Of a DNA stretch of 64,000 nucleotides, positions 1 to 10,589 are shown piece after piece; within the stretch, counting starts at the first letter, position 1, and every line of letters starts with the position of its first letter. The notes under the pieces are model-generated. The model worked only from the letters and a program-made list of their open reading frames with translations. It searched no databases and was not told the DNA's origin. Source of the DNA: Filosporella fistucella (Eukaryota; Ascomycota; Leotiomycetes; Helotiales). The translations under genes and the position numbers were made by a program. The stretch covers positions 2,046,001 to 2,110,000 of the forward strand of contig JAQJZZ010000011.1 in NCBI GenBank assembly GCA_030077755.1, given 5' to 3'.

Positions 1-996
1 ATATCTGGATCCACCTCCTCTATGGAGCCATTCTCACAATATCTCCACCATAATATAAGATTTTCAGCTCTTCATGATAGACGAGAACAATACATTGCGT
101 GCCAATTAGGTGGAAGCCTGATATCTTGCATATTTTGTCATCTGTTCTCCAATGGTGACGAGTCAAGCCCTGATTCTTCGGTGAGTGGTTAGTTATCCGT
201 CCTCTTGCCAATCATTTATACAGATTCCGTCACCTGATAGATTTCCTATCATAGCAAGTGCATCTAGATTTCTCTGCGGTTAAGGTACTTTTCCCCCGCC
301 AAGCACTAACTCTCCCCGCCAAGGACGCTAGACCTTCTTATTCTTCCCCCACTCTTCAGCGTTGTCCGAAATTTAAACGAAGTTTACCTCTGCCAAGATC
401 ATCTTCCGCGTCATAGCTCTTCGCTCCGCCTTCAAATTATGACGATGCATATCAGATGAAGACTCTTGATACGCTTGGCTTCAGCTCTCGAATTGCAACA
501 CTTCCTTGGCCTTATCTTTCAGAGACTTCTCTTTGGATGGAATAGTCTCTCTCCACTTCATCTGAAACCCGTCTAGAAAACGGGTAAGACGGCTGTGGCT
601 GCCTTTAGCTCGTTACTCTATTCTTTCTTTGGGATCATGGTTGTATTTCGTGACTAAGTAATTCACCGGTTCGGATCTTAGATCTTCGATTAATGGTGAT
701 GAAGCTATCGTAGCTTCTCGAGTCTATTTTGGAATGCCAATACCAACCGGTAGGCTTTAGAAGTCTTACGTTGCATCAGTGGCTTAGACATGAGGCTCCT
801 GGAATTTTTTGTTGTCGCGTGGGAAACATTCTGCATCCATTCACAAGTCATTGCTGGATAGTAACTTGAAATATTCAAGAATGAATAAAAAGGGAGTTCA
901 TTTATCCCTCAGCTTGAAATATATTTCAGTTCATCACCTTCAACGCCCGTTCATACCATTATACGAAACCAAAAATCTTATTCTTGAACAATAACC
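1..996. other. Intergenic / upstream region, no gene seen
   Basis: No open frame with recognisable similarity, intron signals or low-complexity coding was seen in this kilobase. The last part is presumably the promoter and 5' leader of the GPI protein that starts at 997. Short frames here look random. Confidence 0.5.
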
Positions 997-1724
997 ATGC
1001 AACTCATCAAGCTTTCCCTTCTTGCGGTCCTCACTAGCTATGCTGCTACCCAGGACATCGATGACAATGATGTCCCATCTCAATGTCGCTCTGTCTGCTC
1101 AAGGTATATTGTGACACACTGCCCATGCTTCACATTAGGTCGTGGCTAACAATCTCAGCGTTGTAGCTCTTACAACTGATTGTGATCGAGCAAATAACGA
1201 CAATGATGCTGGGTACATTAATTGTGTCTGCTCTGGCACAAACGCAGCAAGCGTCATCCCGGCATGTGAAGCCTGCGTCGCCAACTTTGACCGCAACGAC
1301 GGCCATGATAATGGTAAGATTCTTCTTGCAATCAAGCATAAGTTAGACTAATTGGAATTTAGATGTAAATGATCTCATCCGCTCCTGCTCTTTCACAACC
1401 ACCGCCTTCGTCTCAGGCGCTACTCTCATTAGCGGCACAGTGACTCCTACTTCCAGCGGTCAACATACCGCCCAGACAGTAACGGACACGGCAGTAACTG
1501 GCTCCATCTCGTCTGCTGCTTCTTCTCGTGCCTCTTCTATTTCCACTGCTCTTGCTGGGCAATCATCGTCCCTCAGCTCTGCACTATCAAGTCTATCTAG
1601 TAGTGTATCAAACCAATTGGCTGGTGCTACCCCCACACCGACTGACAATGCGGCTGTTAAGGGAGGACAGGCGAGAATGGGTATGGTTGTGGGTCTGTTG
1701 GCGGGCGTGGCGGGGTTGGTTTAG
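997..1724 (+). CDS. Secreted Ser/Thr-rich, probable GPI-anchored cell-surface protein
   Basis: Model: exons 997-1103, 1159-1313 and 1363-1724, giving 207 aa; both introns have GT-AG ends and keep frame. The start MQLIKLSLLAVLTSYAATQ looks like a signal peptide. It is followed by a small Cys-rich domain (QCRSVCS, INCVCSG, ACEACV, IRSCSF), then a Ser/Thr/Ala-rich stalk. The C-terminus is hydrophobic (MGMVVGLLAGVAGLV) behind a small-residue region, as expected for GPI attachment. The pattern is that of fungal GPI-anchored serine-rich wall proteins. The Cys spacing is not a clear CFEM domain. The role is probably structural or adhesive at the cell wall; no catalytic motif is visible. Confidence 0.75.
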
Positions 1725-3009
1725 AGCTGAAATGTGGTAATGAGTGGAATAGATTAGTCTCTTTTCATTTCTAAGAGGAAGACAGATTATGAGAACATGA
1801 TATTATGATTCTTGCTAGCATTATGATGCGGGATTTTGGTCTGGACATTCCTTTTTACGATATTACATATCAAGCACAATACTTCTAAGCATGGCCTCTT
1901 ACGTACACAATTCTTCAGAAATTAAAATTTGAAACATTCATTCACCATTATACCCATGCCCGAGCTTAGGAAAAACCCTAAGTATCAAGATAGCAAAACA
2001 CTTAGAGAACAAGAGCTTTAAACGCCGGTTATCCTTCGTACGGCCCCCGAAAAACCGTTTATGGCCTACCGCGAACATTTTCACTCCTTGTTTCCCATTT
2101 AGTTTGTGAGCCCCCAAAAGAACCACAGGGGCTGATGGACGTTTTAAGCGATCTGTGGTCAAATTATTGAATCATATCAACCCTAAACCTCTCGTACATT
2201 TTGCTGAACCTTGCGTTAAATAAAAGTCATTCCTTTTGACTAGCAAGTGTGGTGTCCGTATATATGGCACGTGATAAACTACTATAGAGGCATGAAAATT
2301 GGAGCTTGTCAGTATGTTAAAACTATCTCAACCTGCCTGCTCTATGCTCTTTTCCAAGATATTGATTATTGTTACATAATATAGTATCTCTCCATAAAAT
2401 GTCAAACGACTGATCAGAAATATTTCGACAGTGTTTCGAGGATGGATGAAGCCCAGTTCTCCGACGAGTTTCCAGGCGAAATTCCGGGCATGGTTCCGGT
2501 TCAAGGAAATTGATTATGGATTATTCCCGGCTTCACAATTACTCTCTTGACGATAAATATTCGAGCCAAATTTAGAAATATGTCTACGAAAAAGTTTTCT
2601 GAAATTCAAATATAATTTGTATCGAGCTACAGCAGATTGAAAGAATCTAGTCACCATATCAAAACAACTGCAGCTGCCAATGAGCCACCACTGTCGGTCC
2701 ATCGCGGGGTACGTACCTTCTTAGCGACATTCTAAATAGCGGGGTGGTATGACCCCTCGGCGAGCTTCCGCGTGTCAAACCAACGTCAATTTTCCAATTT
2801 GAGGTCCTTATAACTGCTCATCAAGGGTCCCATTTGACTTAGTGCTCATTCCCCAGCTTGTATTGAGTGAACATGTTGACCGATGTCGGCGTGGTAATTT
2901 GATATGTATATACAAAGTCAATACCTCTTTGGCGAACAGACATTTGAGGAACACTTTTCACTTATTTTGGACATTCTGATATCTCTCTGATAAATCTTTA
3001 TTCGCCAAC
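1725..3009. other. Intergenic, no gene seen
   Basis: About 1.3 kb between two plus-strand genes. Reading frames are short and without homology that I recognise. The distal part is the presumed promoter of the RraA-like gene. Confidence 0.5.
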
Positions 3010-3905
3010 ATGGCAGCAAATCCAAAGTTAATCACCGCCTTGAGGCGCTTCACAACATGTGATGTAAGTCCAATTTCTTCAATATCCCTACAGTCACATA
3101 TCTAACATTGGATCATTATTCTCTGCAAACCGCATATTTTCATTATTCAAAAATGATTAACAATTCTAAAAGATTGGTGATGCCCTCGTAAAACTCAAAG
3201 TCCCCTACGGCGGATTCCTCTCCGGCATAAAAATGCACTCTCCCGGTCCCAGATCCTCATTGTATCCCTCCCAAAAGATATTCGGTCCAGCATACACAGT
3301 CCAAATGGTCGCCGCCTCGGACACCACATCACCAAAGAGCTCAATGCATTTCGCAGACGGTATTCCCAAGGATAGCGTGGTGTTTATCAGCCAGCCAAAA
3401 GGAATGTATTCTGCGTGCTGGGGAGGATTGATGAGTACGAGGGCGAAGTTTCTGGGTGCGCAGGGGGTGGTTGTAGATGGGAACTTTAGAGATGTGGAGG
3501 AGCATAGGGAACTGGAGTTTCCTGTAAGTGGTAGTCTTTATCTAATTCTTGATGCTTGTTTGAATATTTCAGAAATTGTTAGAATGAGGACTAGACACTA
3601 ATATTCATCCATAGTTATTCGCCAAAGGCTCTTCGATCCTCGGCTCTAACACCTTCACACGTTCTTCCGGGCTCAATATCCCAGTCGAATTCACATCTGA
3701 TGTGCAACCAGAGCCTTTCACGATCAATCCTGGAGATCTGATCATGGGAGATATAGATGGAATTGTAGCTATTCCACCAACTTTAGTGGAAGAATGCTTG
3801 AGACTCTGTGAGGAGAGATGTGAAATCGATGAGAAGACTAGAAAATGCTTGGCGAATGGGGATGAGATGGGATCAACGCTAGCGAGGTTGAGAAAGGGAC
3901 TGTGA
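3010..3905 (+). CDS. RraA/HMG-aldolase family protein (4-hydroxy-4-methyl-2-oxoglutarate aldolase-like)
   Basis: Exons 3010-3063, 3173-3523 and 3615-3905 encode 231 aa, close to the usual length of this family. The core motif VVVDGNFRD carries the Arg-Asp pair used for metal and substrate binding in class II pyruvate aldolases and oxaloacetate decarboxylases. GGLMSTRAKFLGAQG before it and PGDLIMGDIDGIVAIP near the C-terminus are also family hallmarks. Known members cleave 4-hydroxy-4-methyl-2-oxoglutarate or decarboxylate oxaloacetate. Bacterial RraA relatives instead bind RNase E, which fungi lack, so an aldolase or decarboxylase role is more likely. The N-terminal exon is only 18 codons, and its ATG is the first one in frame after an intron-bounded acceptor at 3172. 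Confidence 0.85.
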
Positions 3906-4440
3906 AATTTGAGGGTGTAGGCTATTGAACTAGCTGCTGCGATGGTGAAGAGTGTTGGGATAATAGAAGTATATGCATCAATATCAGATGAATATGAATC
4001 TTCCTTCTCGCGAAGGAATGTGCATCCATCTAGTAGGATACCTACGTATTCGCAAAGGTTTATCTAGTCTCTATGGCCATTTTTTTTTACCATATTCAAT
4101 CTTGAACTTTAAGAGTTGAACAGGCTCAATTGTTTCTATTATAGGCTTGTATAGTATGGGTCTGAAGGGAATGAGATTTTGGTGAAGTGGCAATGAAACC
4201 TCGTTGGACTTGAGCATCCACGGAGTATATCTTTGGAAGTAATGTGTCCAGAGGAATATACCGGTTGGTGTTTAGCTCAACATATGATAAGTTGCTCGAG
4301 AATGTTGTTGCATGCATTGGCAGGAATTCTCATATGATGAGCAAAAGTGAGCTTAGTTAAAGCCTACCGTTGATGGAAAGAGCTTGCTGTTACAAGGTCA
4401 CTAAATGAGAATGCGACAATGCAATAGAGGGAGAATAGAT
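3906..4440. other. Convergent intergenic spacer
   Basis: 535 bp between the convergent RraA-like and DOM34 genes. It should hold both 3' UTRs. A short T run is seen near 4081. Nothing else is recognisable. Confidence 0.5.
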
Positions 4441-5691
4441 TTATATTATTGGAGCTTGATCCGTGCCATCTGTGACCAAGTCTGCATCACCCTCCTCTTC
4501 TTCATCGAGATTCTCCAGGGGGAAAGTCAAAATTGCTGCGATCCCTCCCAGTCCTTCCAACCTCTTACCACTCTCATGGTCACTGCTCAAAACTCTCGCA
4601 TCGCCTCCCTCTTCTTTTACTTTATCCACCAAAGTAACCCATCTTTTCCTCACTCCAATTTCCTGGCTTCTAAATAAGGCATTGCTTATTAGCAAGATAC
4701 CACCACCAGGTCCCACAGCACCCTTTTCAACGGCTTTCTCAACTTCAGTTGGGCCATACCATGCTCTTCCATCGTCTTTCCTCAGCATGGCCATGAAGTC
4801 GTCCATGAGCTTTGTTTCCTTGGCATATTTTGTGTCACTCAATTGCGCCAGGACCTCGGAGCTTTTCAGGATCTCATTCAAGCTGTGGAGATGCCCAGAG
4901 CTGGAATGAACGACAACGAAATTCTTTCTGTTGGTGAATATTGCTTTCTCTCCTTTCCGTGTCGCCTCATCGATAATGTATTTCTGGAATCCGGCCGCCG
5001 TGAAGCCTGGACTTGCAATCAACAGTGGTCTGGGTAAAGTCAAGTCAACGTGCCGTTTCAATGTCTCCAGAGTCGTTTCAAAGAACTTTGTCATTCCCTT
5101 GTCATGATCCCCAGACTTTCCAGAACGTTTCTTCGGCACACCTGTCTCTACCCGTTGTTTTAGAATTGTTTGGTGCTCTGTGATCAGACAAATATTTGCG
5201 AGTCCTTCCTGCATAACAACGGCTGGGACCGTACCCTCCTTATCCTGCTTTACAGCTTCGCGGACAACATCCAGTGCGACAGAGTCCCATCCCTCACTCT
5301 TTTCCAAAGTGAAATTTCGCTGTAATTCCAGGTCGAGTGTGTGGAAAGCGCCCATCTTCACCCACTTGTTTTCTTCAGCTACTCTCCCACTAACATGAAG
5401 TTGTCCAGCTTGAGGATCGAAGTCAATAGCCGTGACACGAATCAAAAGTGTAGTATGTACCCTCGTCGAAGAGGTGCTGCCTGTGGCAGACTCGGTTGTT
5501 ACTCGACGCATGGCAGATGCACGCAAAAGATCGGTAGGGGCGATGAGATTATATGCATGCCACTGGAACGAAACGTTAGTGTATGAAGAAATCTCATGAA
5601 GTGTGGCTCTTACCATATCTTCAGGTTCTTCTGGGAATAGAGTGATGGTACCAGAGCCATCGCGCTCGATGTTTTGCTTGATTAGTCGCAT
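4441..5691 (-). CDS. DOM34: Dom34/pelota ribosome-rescue factor
   Basis: Exons 5614-5691 and 4441-5562 (minus strand) encode 399 aa, the normal size of Dom34/pelota. The N-terminus MRLIKQNIERDGSGTITL and the join EEPEDM|WHAYNLIAPTDLLRAS are characteristic. So are the central eRF1 domain 2-like segment (RPLLIASPGFT) and the C-terminal domain 3 (GGILLISNALFRS). Dom34 with the GTPase Hbs1 recognises stalled or empty ribosomal A sites and splits the subunits in no-go and non-stop decay. It lacks the GGQ of true eRF1, as expected. The 51-nt intron (5563-5613) is a multiple of three and stop-free, so an unspliced reading adds 17 residues exactly between PEDM and WHAY. The ATG at 5691 was chosen over one 27 nt upstream because family members begin MRL/MKL. 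Confidence 0.95.
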   Translation of the reverse strand: MRLIKQNIERDGSGTITLFPEEPEDMVRATLHEISSYTNVSFQWHAYNLIAPTDLLRASAMRRVTTESATGSTSSTRVHTTLLIRVTAIDFDPQAGQLHVSGRVAEENKWVKMGAFHTLDLELQRNFTLEKSEGWDSVALDVVREAVKQDKEGTVPAVVMQEGLANICLITEHQTILKQRVETGVPKKRSGKSGDHDKGMTKFFETTLETLKRHVDLTLPRPLLIASPGFTAAGFQKYIIDEATRKGEKAIFTNRKNFVVVHSSSGHLHSLNEILKSSEVLAQLSDTKYAKETKLMDDFMAMLRKDDGRAWYGPTEVEKAVEKGAVGPGGGILLISNALFRSQEIGVRKRWVTLVDKVKEEGGDARVLSSDHESGKRLEGLGGIAAILTFPLENLDEEEEGDADLVTDGTDQAPII

Positions 5692-6472
5692 GTTTGCAAC
5701 GAAGCTACAAAAATTCACACTCGGTGGAAGTTTGTGTAATGAGGTTGATCTAAATTTCGGAAAATTGAAAGATTATTTCAATGAGTCGTCGTCTGTCCGC
5801 AAATTGAATAAGTATACCAGGCGGCGTCTTGACATTGGCTGAAATCTTGAAGTGGAGAACTTGTGACTGGCGGAAGATGATGAGACAACGGTAGAATCAG
5901 GGTTGACAGTCTATATATACTGGCAGCTGGTGGAAATACTGCAATTTCTAGGGCTGGCTCGTTTCTGGTGTGTATATAGGATGCAGAGGGTTGCAGTTGG
6001 ATTGCTGTTCCCGTCATGGTGTAGGGAGTCGGGACATCCGCTTTTGGCCTCTTGATGGCTGCAGTTTTTGTTTGATCAGGTGACGTCAACTTACCCCTCC
6101 AAATACCCCTCATCAACGAAGTTAGCCATCGAATTCGTACCTGAAGGCCATTTTTGTGTGCGGTACTTGCAATTGTTTGTCAATCTTGACATTTGAAAGA
6201 ATATGAGAGCATCCTTCATATCAAGGATCTACCAAATTCACCGACAATTCCCCATCCAAAGAACAGGCGCACCAAATAGCAGGTTTGTAGCTATCCAGTC
6301 CCAGTCTTCATGCATCTGCAAGTTTCATATGTCGCGAGTGCCACATTGATTTCCAATCATCCCACTTTATCCCATGCCTCAAAATTCGCCTTTCCATTTT
6401 CTTGTTTCCTGCTGCTTCCTCCCTAATAACCTCAACATCATCAATTACTCATCAATTTCTAGCATTAGTGTA
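5692..6472. promoter_or_regulatory. Divergent intergenic region DOM34 / aldo-keto reductase
   Basis: 781 bp between divergently transcribed genes, so it should contain both promoters. The part before 6473 is CT-rich with TTTCC/TTCCTC stretches, a common feature of fungal transcription start regions. No coding sequence is supported here. Confidence 0.45.
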
Positions 6473-7696
6473 ATGGCGAAACTTACGATAAACTCGAACC
6501 TTCGCATGAACTCGGGTTATAAAATTCCCATTTTAGGTTATGGTGTAAGTGGCAAAAGATAGAAATGCTAGCATATTGAAGCTCATACAAGATCAGGTCT
6601 ATCAAACGTGATTGAGCATATTCGCAATAAGGAATAGGGGAGACACTTGCTGACTGTTTGAAGCCCTGCCGATGAATGTTCTGATGTTGTCTCTCACTCG
6701 TTCAAAGCTGGGTATCGTCATGTATGACACACGCTACAGTCCTGCATGATAAAAAAGCTCAATCAATGAGTAGGTAGATTCTGCTGCGGCATACCGCAAT
6801 GAAGCGCCCTGCGGTAAAGCAATCAGAGAGTCTGGTATTCCTCGTGAGGATATCTTCTTCACCAGCAAAATTCCAGCCAGGACTTTGAACTACGATAATA
6901 CTAAAACCCAAGTTGAAAAGACGTTGAAGGAGACTGGGCTCGATTACATTGATCTTATGCTTATTCAGTATGTGAAAAAACTCTTATGTTCTCCAGATGC
7001 CATACTTATCTTTCATTCCTCATCCGGAAATTGTGAATGTCTATGGTATTGATCAATTAATCCATCAACAGCGCGCCATATGGAGGCCGTGAAGCTCGAA
7101 AAGGAGCCTGGAAGGCATTGGTCGAGGCTCAAGAAGCTGGAAAAGTTCGAAGCCTGGGCATTAGTAACTACGGAGTGCACCATCTTGACGAAATGGAAGA
7201 ATATATGAAGGAACTTGAGAAAGAACGCGGCGGCGAAGGCAAAGGAGGAGTTATCAGTGTTGGACAGGTAAGATAGCCTCCATAATCTAAATACAAAAGC
7301 AACAAACCTTCCAGGAACATAATTCCGAAAGCCTACTTACAATGTAATTAGTGGGAACTGCATCCCTGGCTGCCTCGCGACGATATTGTTTCCTGGGCAC
7401 AGAAGAGGGGGATTGTCATTGAAGCTTACTCGCCCTTGGTACGTGGTGAGAGGTTAGAAGAGAAGGTCCTTCAGCCTTTGATGAAGAAGTATGGGAAGAC
7501 TGCGGCACAAATACTGTTGAGATGGAGTCTGCAGAAGGGCTTTGTGCCGCTCCCAAAGAGTGTTACACCAAGCAGGATTGACGAGAACGCCAATATTTAT
7601 GATTTTGAGCTCACTCCCGACGAGATGGAAACCCTAAAGATTGAATCTTACAGCCCGTGCTGTTGGGACCCGACAATTGCGACTCTTGAGCAATAG
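6473..7696 (+). CDS. Aldo-keto reductase (AKR), six exons with an 11-nt microexon
   Basis: Exons 6473-6544, 6597-6607, 6664-6721, 6774-6967, 7072-7267 and 7352-7696 give 291 aa in one frame. The catalytic tetrad is present: Asp and Tyr in VDSAAAYRNE, Lys in FTSKIP, His in LIHAPYGG. The C-terminal NADPH site PKSVTPSRIDENANIYDF is also present. The family reduces aldehydes or ketones with NADPH in the cytosol; the substrate cannot be told from sequence. Exon 2 encodes only V-Y-Q and two bases of T. It is needed to restore the conserved stretch ILGYGVYQTPADE, so I consider it real. Five introns in under 900 coding bases is high for the window. Confidence 0.9.
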
Positions 7697-8077
7697 GTAG
7701 ATGATTTGATCGCAATCTGATATTTGAGTTCGCGGCTGTCCTGTTTGTCTCAAATTTGCGCAGTGTGTAATCTTAATTAGACGGCAGTTTTATCCGAAGA
7801 TAGTATTGTGATATTCAACCTTGAAAACAAGTCCTAACGTGGTCCGACAATCCAGTCCGATCTGAATGTGAGCAGTAATCTCATATTTTCCTTGCAACCA
7901 CTCAGCCCTACGCAAATCCTTGGACATATCTCCTGCACGTCAGATCTCGTCAATATTTACCCCACGTCGGCGACGCGTCTTCCCGACCAATCCCAGTCGC
8001 CATCAGGAAAGCCAGACGGCTCTTAACCTCGACATCATTTTGGGCGCACAGCACCTCGACGCCCCGTATGCAGAAGA
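7697..8077. other. Intergenic spacer
   Basis: 381 bp between two plus-strand genes. An open frame from 7920 runs in a different frame towards the next gene, but it shows no similarity or splice support. It is probably 5' leader. Confidence 0.4.
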
Positions 8078-10072
8078 ATGCCAGGTCGACAGAAGACCTT
8101 TGATCTCATACCGACAACATTAGCTGTGAACAATGGCCCACGACGTGCGATGACCAGCAAAGCTGCTCAAAAGGCATACAAAAAATCGACGGATGGGCCG
8201 CGAATATCGAGAGCCGAGCAGCGACGACGAGACGCAGAGGAATCAGCAGCACAGAAGAGGGAGCATGAAAAGGAGCGCAATGCTACGAAAGCAAAAGCTG
8301 CTCGAGAGAAGCGGGTAGCAAAGGAGAAGGCTGAGAAGGAAGCCAGGAAGAGAAACGGGATACCAGAGCCAAGCAAATTTGTCCGCGCAAGTCAACCGAC
8401 TATTTCGAGATTTGTAAAAGGTGCAGGGGGTAAGAGATCATGGCAAGAGATGGAGAGTGTGGCAGAGGATTCGGAATGCACAATATATGATTCTGGAATG
8501 GAAGAACAACAGCAAGCACAACATCCTGCAAAACGGCCCGCTTTGGCACAGGACTCTGATGATGAATTTGGAGACTTTCCTTCACTATCGCAATCAGATA
8601 TACTTGAGAAAATTGATAGCTCTATGGTAATTATGGGGCCGGATGTTGAGGCCGAAGTCGCAAAGACCGTCGAAGAGGAAATTCCGTGTGCCTCGCCACA
8701 ACTACCACCAAGAAAATCTTCGGACGACGAGCACCCATTGGAGGATGAGGAAGAGCTTGCTCAATTGGTTACCACCCAGCTTCTGTCGGAAGCTGCTGAA
8801 GCTGATGCAAAAGATAATACTGTAGGGCAATCTGCTCCCACCACAGTTCCAATATACAGAGACAAGGAAGTCCTGCCACTACACCATGCGCCAAAAAGTC
8901 CCGATGGTACTGTAGAGAGGCCGCGACGTCCTAGGCAATCTGACGGGCCATCGCCAGTTGTCAGTGACCTTGAGAATGTCAATGGGGCAGCAATGCACAG
9001 GATCAGCGATATAGGTGGAAGGAGGCTAAAACCGCCTCCAGCCAGGCCTGTGCTGCAACAGCGCTCTGCCAACATGCGTCCGCCGTGTCTGCCCGCAAAA
9101 ATCAACAACTGCATCTCTTCTCTCCCTCCGCCAATTAGACCTCCTGCCAAGACTCGAAGTATTGTCCAAGTGAAATCAGATATTCCCATAAATCTACCAC
9201 CTTCTTCAACACAAGCTTTCCTAGAAACTCACATCGATGATTTCTTCCCTAGTCCCACACAAGAGATCCGAGAGCTTGATGAAGATCAATACATGATCAG
9301 TTCCGACAATCAGATCGCTAAGGATCTCTGCTTGGAAAAGCCAACATACGATGATGAATTTGACGGTCTTATCTGTACTCAAGACTTGATACTTTCGTCC
9401 CAAGATTTAGCTGAGATTGGGACTCCGAGCTATCAACCAACAGAAGCAGAGGCAGGACCCCCGTCATCACCACCTAGACCGGCGCAGAGAAAGAAGCATC
9501 AAAAGCCTCCTTTCTTCGAAGTGAAAGACGGAGATCGCGAGGAGGCAGCTCAAGGACAAAGTCAGGCTTTAACAGCCAAACCTGAGAAGGAGACTCCGGG
9601 ATTGAGACACAGTGTTTCTAACTCTACGGATTACGGAGATATGTCTAACATCCCAGATGATTTCGAAGATACTATTCCGGAAGATATTATTCGCGAAAGC
9701 CAGCTTTTAGCGGCTCAAAACAAAGCAGGAGTGCAGGTCAAAGGTCCGTACTTTCAGGAAAAAGAAGATGATAAAATGCGCGCGGCCCTTCACGAGAGCA
9801 TAATCTCTGCACGTGGAAACGCGTCACAGAAGTTACCACAACATGGTACTCCGCAGCAGAAAAAGAAGAATGTTCTGAAAATGACGAACAGCGAAAAGAA
9901 GTTTCCATCCTTCGACACCAATCAGAAACTACAGAAGGTGCCGTTGAAAGAAGCACAAGAGAAGACTGTTCGATCTCTAACGAGAGCTCAATCAAATGCA
10001 ACGGATTACGGGCTTGATTCTGATGACGACCTTTTTGAGAGTTTCATGGAGGATTCGTCTCTATTCTTATAA
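8078..10072 (+). CDS. Long disordered, basic/acidic protein of unknown function (possible PCNA-binding nuclear protein)
   Basis: One intronless frame of up to 664 aa. The N-terminal ~120 residues are Lys/Arg/Glu/Ala-rich and likely a charged helix (REHEKERNATKAKAAREK). It ends in FVRASQPTISRFVK, where QPTISRFV is close to a PIP box (Q-x-x-I-x-x-aromatic) but has only one aromatic residue. The rest is Pro/Ser/Asp/Glu-rich and predicted disordered. Two related acidic motifs occur late: NSTDYGDMSNIPDDFEDT and NATDYGLDSDDDLFESF. No enzymatic domain was recognised. The start could be 8078 or the in-frame ATG at 8150 (MTSKAAQKAYKKS), which looks a better N-terminus. A role in DNA replication or repair is speculation based only on the PIP-like motif. 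Confidence 0.7.
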   Translation: MPGRQKTFDLIPTTLAVNNGPRRAMTSKAAQKAYKKSTDGPRISRAEQRRRDAEESAAQKREHEKERNATKAKAAREKRVAKEKAEKEARKRNGIPEPSKFVRASQPTISRFVKGAGGKRSWQEMESVAEDSECTIYDSGMEEQQQAQHPAKRPALAQDSDDEFGDFPSLSQSDILEKIDSSMVIMGPDVEAEVAKTVEEEIPCASPQLPPRKSSDDEHPLEDEEELAQLVTTQLLSEAAEADAKDNTVGQSAPTTVPIYRDKEVLPLHHAPKSPDGTVERPRRPRQSDGPSPVVSDLENVNGAAMHRISDIGGRRLKPPPARPVLQQRSANMRPPCLPAKINNCISSLPPPIRPPAKTRSIVQVKSDIPINLPPSSTQAFLETHIDDFFPSPTQEIRELDEDQYMISSDNQIAKDLCLEKPTYDDEFDGLICTQDLILSSQDLAEIGTPSYQPTEAEAGPPSSPPRPAQRKKHQKPPFFEVKDGDREEAAQGQSQALTAKPEKETPGLRHSVSNSTDYGDMSNIPDDFEDTIPEDIIRESQLLAAQNKAGVQVKGPYFQEKEDDKMRAALHESIISARGNASQKLPQHGTPQQKKKNVLKMTNSEKKFPSFDTNQKLQKVPLKEAQEKTVRSLTRAQSNATDYGLDSDDDLFESFMEDSSLFL

Positions 10073-10589
10073 GATAAGTCGTCGCACTCGGATCATTGTT
10101 CCGTAATGCACTGCGTTTGAAAATAGGCCGGCGAGCTACAAGCATTTGGAGGCTACATTGAAATTGGAGAATAGATAGTCATTGGGATTCGTCAGCATAG
10201 GTTTGGTCGGTCATTGCATACGGTGTTTAAGTTGTTATTCGGGTAAAAAGGGCATATGATACCATAGCATTTTCGGAATAGGGAATGCATAGCCAGGAAA
10301 GATTTTACTTTAAGATAGTAGATAAGATTTCGGCAGCTACATACACTGGCATTTGCAAGTGACACAATATGTTTGGTAGGTAAGAACTCTATTGATTCTT
10401 ACAACGTTCTTCGTTTAACTCCAGTTGAAACGGTCTCGGGGTATGCAACAACAAAATCAAAAGTCCAACGAGGAAGCTATCTATCTCCGATAGTATTCCT
10501 CAACCATGTATGCGATTGTATCTGCATAATTACCTCTAGCCCATATCCATGCATTATCATAAATCATGAATCATTTCAACCACTGCTAT
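10073..10589. other. Convergent intergenic spacer
   Basis: 517 bp between the 3' ends of the disordered-protein gene and KAP123. It is A/T-rich in places and no gene is visible. It presumably contains both 3' UTRs and polyadenylation signals. Confidence 0.5.
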
